DNA of 36,912 nucleotides, from contig CAJCCR010000079.1 in NCBI GenBank assembly GCA_903960945.1, forward strand, positions 1 to 36,912. Direction: 5' to 3'. Both the position numbers and the translations under genes were made by a program. This document shows positions 33,315 through 36,912 of the stretch, piece after piece. Below the pieces are notes generated by a model that saw only the letters and a list, made by a program, of their open reading frames with translations, made no database searches and was not told where the DNA came from. Every line of letters starts with the position of its first letter. Position 1 is the stretch's first letter. The stretch is from an uncultured Planctomycetaceae bacterium (GTDB taxonomy: Bacteria > Planctomycetota > Planctomycetia > Gemmatales > Gemmataceae).

Positions 33315-33959
33315 TTATTCTTCGTCATCAGCTACTGGCTTGGGCTTCTTAATAACCTCAGGTTCGGTAGCAGCGGCGCCAAGTTCTGGAGGCATCGTAG
33401 ATGCTACTTCAGCTTTAGCCGATACGATATGAACAACAACTGCATCTTCATCTGCAAGGAATTTAACACCTTCAGGAGCAACCAGTTGTTTAACATGAAT
33501 TACACCACCTACTTGCAATTCGCTAACATTAACGCGAATCACATCAGGAATATTGATAACCAAGCACTCAATGTGAATGGAATGCATAGGCATATCAAGA
33601 ACACCACCAGCCAACAGGCCGGGTGCAGTGCCCTTCAATTCAAGAGAAACGGTGATATGGATTTTCTCATCAGCGCTAACGCGAGAAAAATCGACATGAA
33701 TCACATCATTTCCAAGATAATCCCATTGCACATCGCGGATAAGCGCCTTTTCAATCTTGCCATCAGTTTCAAGATCAACAAGGCGAACGCCATGCTTTAC
33801 GATCTTCATAAGTTCATCATGGCTAGCAGAAAGGCTTACAGCGCTTTCTTTATGGCCATAGATAACACAAGGCACCATGCCTGTTTTTCTAAGCTTTTTA
33901 GAAGCTTTTGATCCGTGTTCTGTGCGACTTGATGCTTTAACTTTTACAACTTGAACCAT
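33315..33959 (-). CDS. rplY: 50S ribosomal protein bL25 (CTC/TL5 form)
   Basis: This encodes 214 residues, the long two-domain CTC form. The 5S rRNA-binding domain begins VKASSRTEHGSKASKKLRKTGMVPCVIYG. The C-domain is beta-rich (VELEVPQ-like strands, ECLVINIPDVIRVNVSELQVGG). The acidic, Pro-rich tail is common. It binds 5S rRNA and is the first gene of the long minus-strand cluster. The cluster promoter is probably at 34039-34067. Confidence 0.96.
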   Translation of the reverse strand: MVQVVKVKASSRTEHGSKASKKLRKTGMVPCVIYGHKESAVSLSASHDELMKIVKHGVRLVDLETDGKIEKALIRDVQWDYLGNDVIHVDFSRVSADEKIHITVSLELKGTAPGLLAGGVLDMPMHSIHIECLVINIPDVIRVNVSELQVGGVIHVKQLVAPEGVKFLADEDAVVVHIVSAKAEVASTMPPELGAAATEPEVIKKPKPVADDEE

Positions 33960-34038
33960 GACATTTATACCTGAAAAAAAAATAAAGGAACCAACCCCTA
34001 CTGGGAAGTTCTCTTGAGTGTCTCAATGCAGATAAGAT

Positions 34039-34067
34039 ATTATCGTAAACAGAGGGGCAAGGAGCAA
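34039..34067 (-). promoter_or_regulatory. Candidate sigma-70-type promoter for the rplY-ruvB cluster
   Basis: On the minus strand TTGCTC (34067-34062) is followed after 17 nt by GATAAT (34044-34039), a fair match to -35 and -10 boxes. It lies about 80 nt upstream of the rplY start, in the 143-nt gap to the CpsD-like gene. It is the best promoter match I found in this window, but it remains a prediction. Confidence 0.4.
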
Positions 34068-34102
34068 TAGGCTGAAGAAAAAAACCTCAATTTAAGAAGA
34101 AT

Positions 34103-35044
34103 TTATGCAGCTTTTTTGAGGCTTCTTGATCGATCTTGATTGGGTAATACTAGCACGCCAGCAAGTCTGCTGCCTGAATCTTCAATTCTTCCAAGTATTT
34201 CTTCGACGGTTGCAGAACCTGATTTGCTTGCTGGTACTAAAAGACAAATTCCATCACATTCTCGGGCCAAACCCAGTGAACCTGACTCTTCTGACCAGAT
34301 ACCACCATCAATAAGAATAAGACGGTGCTGTTTTCTTAAGGTTCGAACCAAGCCCCTAGGTGAACGGGCGATCAGTCGTGGGCCATTTTTAGCTCCACCA
34401 TTGCGGCTTCCTGCAGTCACCACTTTTAATCCGGGAATATTTGTATCTTGCAAGCAATCTTCAAGTTCAGCTTTACCCGATACCACATCTTGCCAACCTG
34501 GAGATTCCTGTAAGCCTAGCCAACGCTGCAAATTTCCAGAATTCTCTTTAGCTTCCACCAACACCACTTCGCCCAACAATGCGGCTTCTTTTGCCAATTT
34601 AAGCACCGCATCCGCAATTTGCACTGCAGGAGGGGTTACAAATAACAAGGTTCCTTCTTGCTTGGTTGGAAATTCCGCAATCAAGCTTTTCATCAAATCT
34701 GCGTAACAACCACCTTCATCTTCTGAAACTTGAGTATTAACTGCGGGCAAGATCGCAGAAATAGCGGGCGCTATCTCTGGTTCGATCGTACTTAAATTTA
34801 ATTTGGGGCCTTCTAGTACAGGAGCAATTACCACAACATCGGGCGAACCAACGAGATAACCTTTGGGGCCAACCTCAATAAACGAAAAGCCATTGTTGGA
34901 ATTATTATCTTGGGACTGCTCTACTGCGGATTCCTGAATGGGCGCAGTTTCCTGCATTGGGATAGGTGCTACTTCAACTTTTTTGGTTTTGCGACCAGTT
35001 TTGGGTTTTGCCCCCGAACCTAGCGCATCGAACATTCTTGCCAT
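34103..35044 (-). CDS. CpsD/ParA-like protein without a Walker A motif
   Basis: This encodes 313 residues. The N-terminal 110 residues are low-complexity and Pro/Glu-rich. The rest matches the fold order of CpsD/BY-kinase P-loop proteins: GTLLFVTPPAVQIADAVLKLAKEAALLGEVVLVEAK, GWQDVVSGKAELEDCLQDTNIPGLKVVTAG, then LILIDGGIWSEESGSLGLARECDGICLLV. The Walker A GEGKST is missing (PPAVQIAD in its place), and the A' motif VDAD is VEAK. It is therefore unlikely to hydrolyse ATP. It is paired with an ExeA-like ATPase upstream, suggesting a role at the envelope or in polysaccharide export. Confidence 0.75.
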   Translation of the reverse strand: MARMFDALGSGAKPKTGRKTKKVEVAPIPMQETAPIQESAVEQSQDNNSNNGFSFIEVGPKGYLVGSPDVVVIAPVLEGPKLNLSTIEPEIAPAISAILPAVNTQVSEDEGGCYADLMKSLIAEFPTKQEGTLLFVTPPAVQIADAVLKLAKEAALLGEVVLVEAKENSGNLQRWLGLQESPGWQDVVSGKAELEDCLQDTNIPGLKVVTAGSRNGGAKNGPRLIARSPRGLVRTLRKQHRLILIDGGIWSEESGSLGLARECDGICLLVPASKSGSATVEEILGRIEDSGSRLAGVLVLPNQDRSRSLKKAA

Positions 35045-35062
35045 CCTTGAAAAACCTCCGTT

Positions 35063-35098
35063 TAGGCAATGCAGCCTAATCCTAGGCAGTCCTGCCTA
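35063..35098 (-). repeat. Two tandem hairpins between the ExeA-like and CpsD-like genes
   Basis: TAGGC-N6-GCCTA at 35063-35078 and TAGGCA-N4-TGCCTA at 35083-35098 form two adjacent stem-loops that share the TAGGC/GCCTA stem sequence. The second overlaps the last codons and stop of the upstream gene. No T-run follows, so they may modulate the downstream gene and not terminate transcription. Confidence 0.55.
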
Positions 35099-35996
35099 AT
35101 TCGCCATGATTTAATAATCGGACTTCTGGGCCCTGCACTCGATCAATGTTTTGTAAAAGATCAAATTCTTTGTTTTCTCGAAATTGAAGCCAAGGGCGTT
35201 TGAGCAATTCGATAGCAGCCTGCACATGCTCTAGATCCAGCCTATTCTTCCCTGCCTGGGTTACTTGCTGGTGTGAGATTTCGCCCACTTGATTTAAAAT
35301 GCGCGGGATACCACAGCTAAAAGAAACCAGCTTTTCAAGAGCGCTTTCGGTAAAATAACTCGGCGACTTTTGCGCAAATCTGGCATGATGGATTAAATAA
35401 TCAGCGGCTTCATATTTGCCCAAAGGTTCAAGAGAAGGGCAAACCGTAATGCGTTGTTTAAAAGATTCGAAGTAAGGTTTTTTGAGAGTTTCAAGGATAT
35501 CAGGCTGGGCCAAAAGAACCACTTGGGCTGCCCTGCCCGCTCCCGTTTCAAGGTTTCCAATCATTCGATATTCTTCGAGCAATTCTGGGTGTAAAAGGTG
35601 CGCTTCATCCTGAATGATTAACGCTGGGCCATTCTCTGCAAAAGATTCATAGAGTTTTTCGGTGAGATCCATGCGCAACTCTTGTGCAGTTTGTTTAGAG
35701 CTGGTAAACCCAAGATCGAAAAGAATGCCCTGCAGCAAACCAAGAGTGTTATCAAATCTGGCATGCGGAAGAAAAGCCACTGCTTTAGGGTTTTCAAGCC
35801 TTTGAAGTAATACCTGAGCTAATAATGTTTTGCCCAATCCGGGCTGCCCAATCAAGAGAGCAAAAGGTTCGCCAAATTCCAACGCTTTAACAAGCCCCGC
35901 CAACGCTACCTCGTGACCCGTTGATGGGTAATAATACGAAGCATTTGGGGTGGTGGGGAAAAATCTGCCTGAGGTATCGTTATTCAGGCCAACCAT
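35082..35996 (-). CDS. ExeA-like AAA ATPase
   Basis: This encodes 304 residues. Walker A is LLIGQPGLGKTLLAQVLL and Walker B is ALIIQDEAHLLHPELLEEYRMIGNLET, the form found in ExeA/MshM-type general secretion and envelope ATPases. FKQRITVCPSLEPLG and the helical lid ALEKLVSFSCGIPRILNQVGEISHQ complete the AAA module. There is no C-terminal peptidoglycan-binding domain. The track start at 36002 is TTG. The ATG at 35996 is 11 nt after AGGAG and the TTG is 5 nt after it, so either could be used. The CpsD-like gene follows after 37 nt. Confidence 0.88.
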   Translation of the reverse strand: MVGLNNDTSGRFFPTTPNASYYYPSTGHEVALAGLVKALEFGEPFALLIGQPGLGKTLLAQVLLQRLENPKAVAFLPHARFDNTLGLLQGILFDLGFTSSKQTAQELRMDLTEKLYESFAENGPALIIQDEAHLLHPELLEEYRMIGNLETGAGRAAQVVLLAQPDILETLKKPYFESFKQRITVCPSLEPLGKYEAADYLIHHARFAQKSPSYFTESALEKLVSFSCGIPRILNQVGEISHQQVTQAGKNRLDLEHVQAAIELLKRPWLQFRENKEFDLLQNIDRVQGPEVRLLNHGELGRTA

Positions 35997-36002
35997 AAAC
36001 AA

Positions 36003-36365
36003 TATCTCTCCTTAGTTTCATGATTCCATTCACGAAACCAAAGGAAGTATCGGCACAATATGCCACTAACTTAAGGTGTTAGGAATTACCCAGTTGAACC
36101 AGATTGGTACTTTTGCGAAGGAAACTTAGGCTCTGAGCTTGCCAAAGGGTTACAAAGCGTCGGCCCATTCTTGTTATATATTTCTCAAAATAGGGGCTAT
36201 GGGGTAAATACCTTATGTTTTTCATTGACATTGGTTTTTCACCAGATAAATTAACGAAGTATAACTTTCGATTTCATCTGGTGCTTACTTTGTACCGAAA
36301 ATGCTCTTGATTCCTAATTTTTACTTCGATTCAGTTAATCTGCTTTAGTTTAAAGGACCCCTCCG
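36003..36365. promoter_or_regulatory. Divergent intergenic region with a long dyad
   Basis: This is the only stretch over 300 bases without a gene. It separates the ExeA-like gene (minus) from the FG-GAP protein (plus) and must hold both promoters. It contains a dyad, CACCAGAT (36240-36247) and ATCTGGTG (36276-36283). The inner arms CGAAGT and ACTTTCG could extend the stem. There is no T-run. No open frame or RNA gene was recognised. Confidence 0.45.
36240..36283. repeat. Long imperfect dyad upstream of the surface-protein gene
   Basis: The 8-bp arms CACCAGAT and ATCTGGTG are perfect complements separated by 28 nt. Inside them CGAAGT and ACTTTCG can pair with a bulge. The ATG of the FG-GAP gene lies 83 nt to the right. 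It could be an operator or an RNA leader stem. Confidence 0.4.
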
Positions 36366-36912
36366 ATGTTTTATAATGCTTTCAAAAATCTTTTCACATC
36401 CAAAACAGCATTAAAAGGGATTCGCCGTAGGCTAGAGCTCCTTGGCCTAGAAGATAGAATCACCCCTGCGGTTCCTTTCTCGTCGGCATTTCCGCATGCC
36501 TTATCCATTAATGCACCTGGGAGTGCTGTAACCACCTCCGCCTCGTTCGCGGTTACTTTCAATCAGTCTGTTACCGGGGTGGATGCAACCGACTTCAATT
36601 TAATTGCTACCGGTACCGTTGCCAACGGCACCATATCCTCCGTAACCGGTTCAGGGGCCACTTACACGGTAGATGTTACCGGCATCACTGGTACCGGCAC
36701 TCTTGGTCTGAACCTAGTCGATTTGCCAACGTTTACTGCCTTGCCTTCGTTTGCAGGTCAAACCACCTTCGCCACGGGAACTAATCCAAATTCCGTAACT
36801 CTTGGTGATGTGAACGGCGATGGCAAACTCGATCTTGTCACTGCAAATCGTAACTCCAATGGTTTTGTAAGCGTGCTTTTGGGCAATGGCAATGGCACCT
36901 TCCAAGCCCAGC
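36366..36912 (+). CDS. Start of a planctomycete-type surface protein with Ig-like and FG-GAP repeats (partial)
   Basis: This frame is absent from the ORF track because it has no stop before the edge. It begins with ATG at 36366, with AAAGGA about 10 nt upstream. The N-terminus is basic and ends with LELLGLEDRITPA, the form of the LExLExRxxP motif common at the start of planctomycete exported giant proteins. Residues of about 50-115 form an Ig-like domain (FAVTFNQSVTGVDATDFNLI). From about 135 an FG-GAP/VCBS unit begins, NSVTLGDVNGDGKLDLVTA, with its Ca-binding Asp/Asn/Gly. More repeats probably follow to the right. Role: cell-surface protein, partners unknown. Confidence 0.88.
   Translation, partial: MFYNAFKNLFTSKTALKGIRRRLELLGLEDRITPAVPFSSAFPHALSINAPGSAVTTSASFAVTFNQSVTGVDATDFNLIATGTVANGTISSVTGSGATYTVDVTGITGTGTLGLNLVDLPTFTALPSFAGQTTFATGTNPNSVTLGDVNGDGKLDLVTANRNSNGFVSVLLGNGNGTFQAQ

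Noticed and set aside
33429-33911. Plus-strand ORF of 160 residues opposite rplY
   Set aside because: It is long, but it lies wholly inside a confident ribosomal protein gene and shows no domain. Its length comes from the codon use of the real gene.
36371-36562. Minus-strand ORF of 63 residues
   Set aside because: It is the shadow of the surface-protein gene read on the plus strand, which has a ribosome binding site and recognised domains.
1-36912. Search for tRNA, rRNA, CRISPR, insertion sequences and prophage genes
   Set aside because: Nothing with the right structure was seen by eye in the gaps or as coding frames. A dedicated RNA search could still find small RNAs.

Overview
The window reads as a stretch of chromosome from a member of the Planctomycetota with moderately low GC. 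I base this on several things. The open reading frame at the right edge begins with the LE-LLGLEDRITPA motif typical of planctomycete surface proteins and then runs into Ig-like and FG-GAP repeats. There is a pseudokinase with the N-terminal region seen in planctomycete Ser/Thr kinases. There is an ExeA-type ATPase beside a CpsD-like protein, and there are many conserved-looking proteins of no known function. The lineage below phylum cannot be fixed from sequence alone. I see no insertion sequence, prophage, CRISPR array, rRNA or tRNA gene.

Layout from left to right. (1) 1-6317: the tail of a plus-strand gene, then minus-strand genes for a small cupin, an exported STN-like protein, FolC, a 753-residue P-loop ATPase and a winged-helix-like partner. 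(2) 6555-10351, minus: a LOG-family hydrolase, a membrane histidine kinase and a membrane-anchored periplasmic-binding-like protein, packed as one operon. (3) 10528-14619, plus: zwf, a DedA protein, a cupin and a membrane protein of unknown function. (4) 14616-15998, minus: a pseudokinase. (5) 16157-16959, plus: ilvH and a small coupled gene. (6) 16962-17918, minus: an RNase HII-like protein. (7) 17979-18323, plus: a HIT protein. (8) 18320-19540, minus: a degenerate sulfatase-fold protein. (9) 19826-24521, plus: an FAD/Fe-S oxidoreductase coupled to moaD, moaE and moaA. (10) 24524-25087, minus: an unknown protein. (11) 25305-33959, minus: an eleven-gene run rplY-pth-rpsF-ssb-rplI-dnaB-ispF-cysS-ruvC-ruvA-ruvB. 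(12) 34103-35996, minus: a CpsD-like protein and an ExeA-like ATPase. (13) 36366 to the edge, plus: the start of the FG-GAP surface protein.

Two themes stand out. First, three proteins keep the fold signature of an enzyme family but have lost its catalytic residues: the pseudokinase (14616-15998), the sulfatase-like protein (18320-19540) and the CpsD/ParA-like protein without a Walker A motif (34103-35044). Second, all five convergent gene junctions in the window have stop codons that either overlap within a shared TTAA or lie 2 nt apart. This leaves no room for conventional terminators between the genes.

The best candidate for an undescribed system is the ATPase and winged-helix pair at 3287-6317. 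The receptor/kinase/LOG operon and the ExeA/CpsD-like pair come next. Start codons were reassigned inward from the ORF track where a Shine-Dalgarno sequence or family alignment argued for it.
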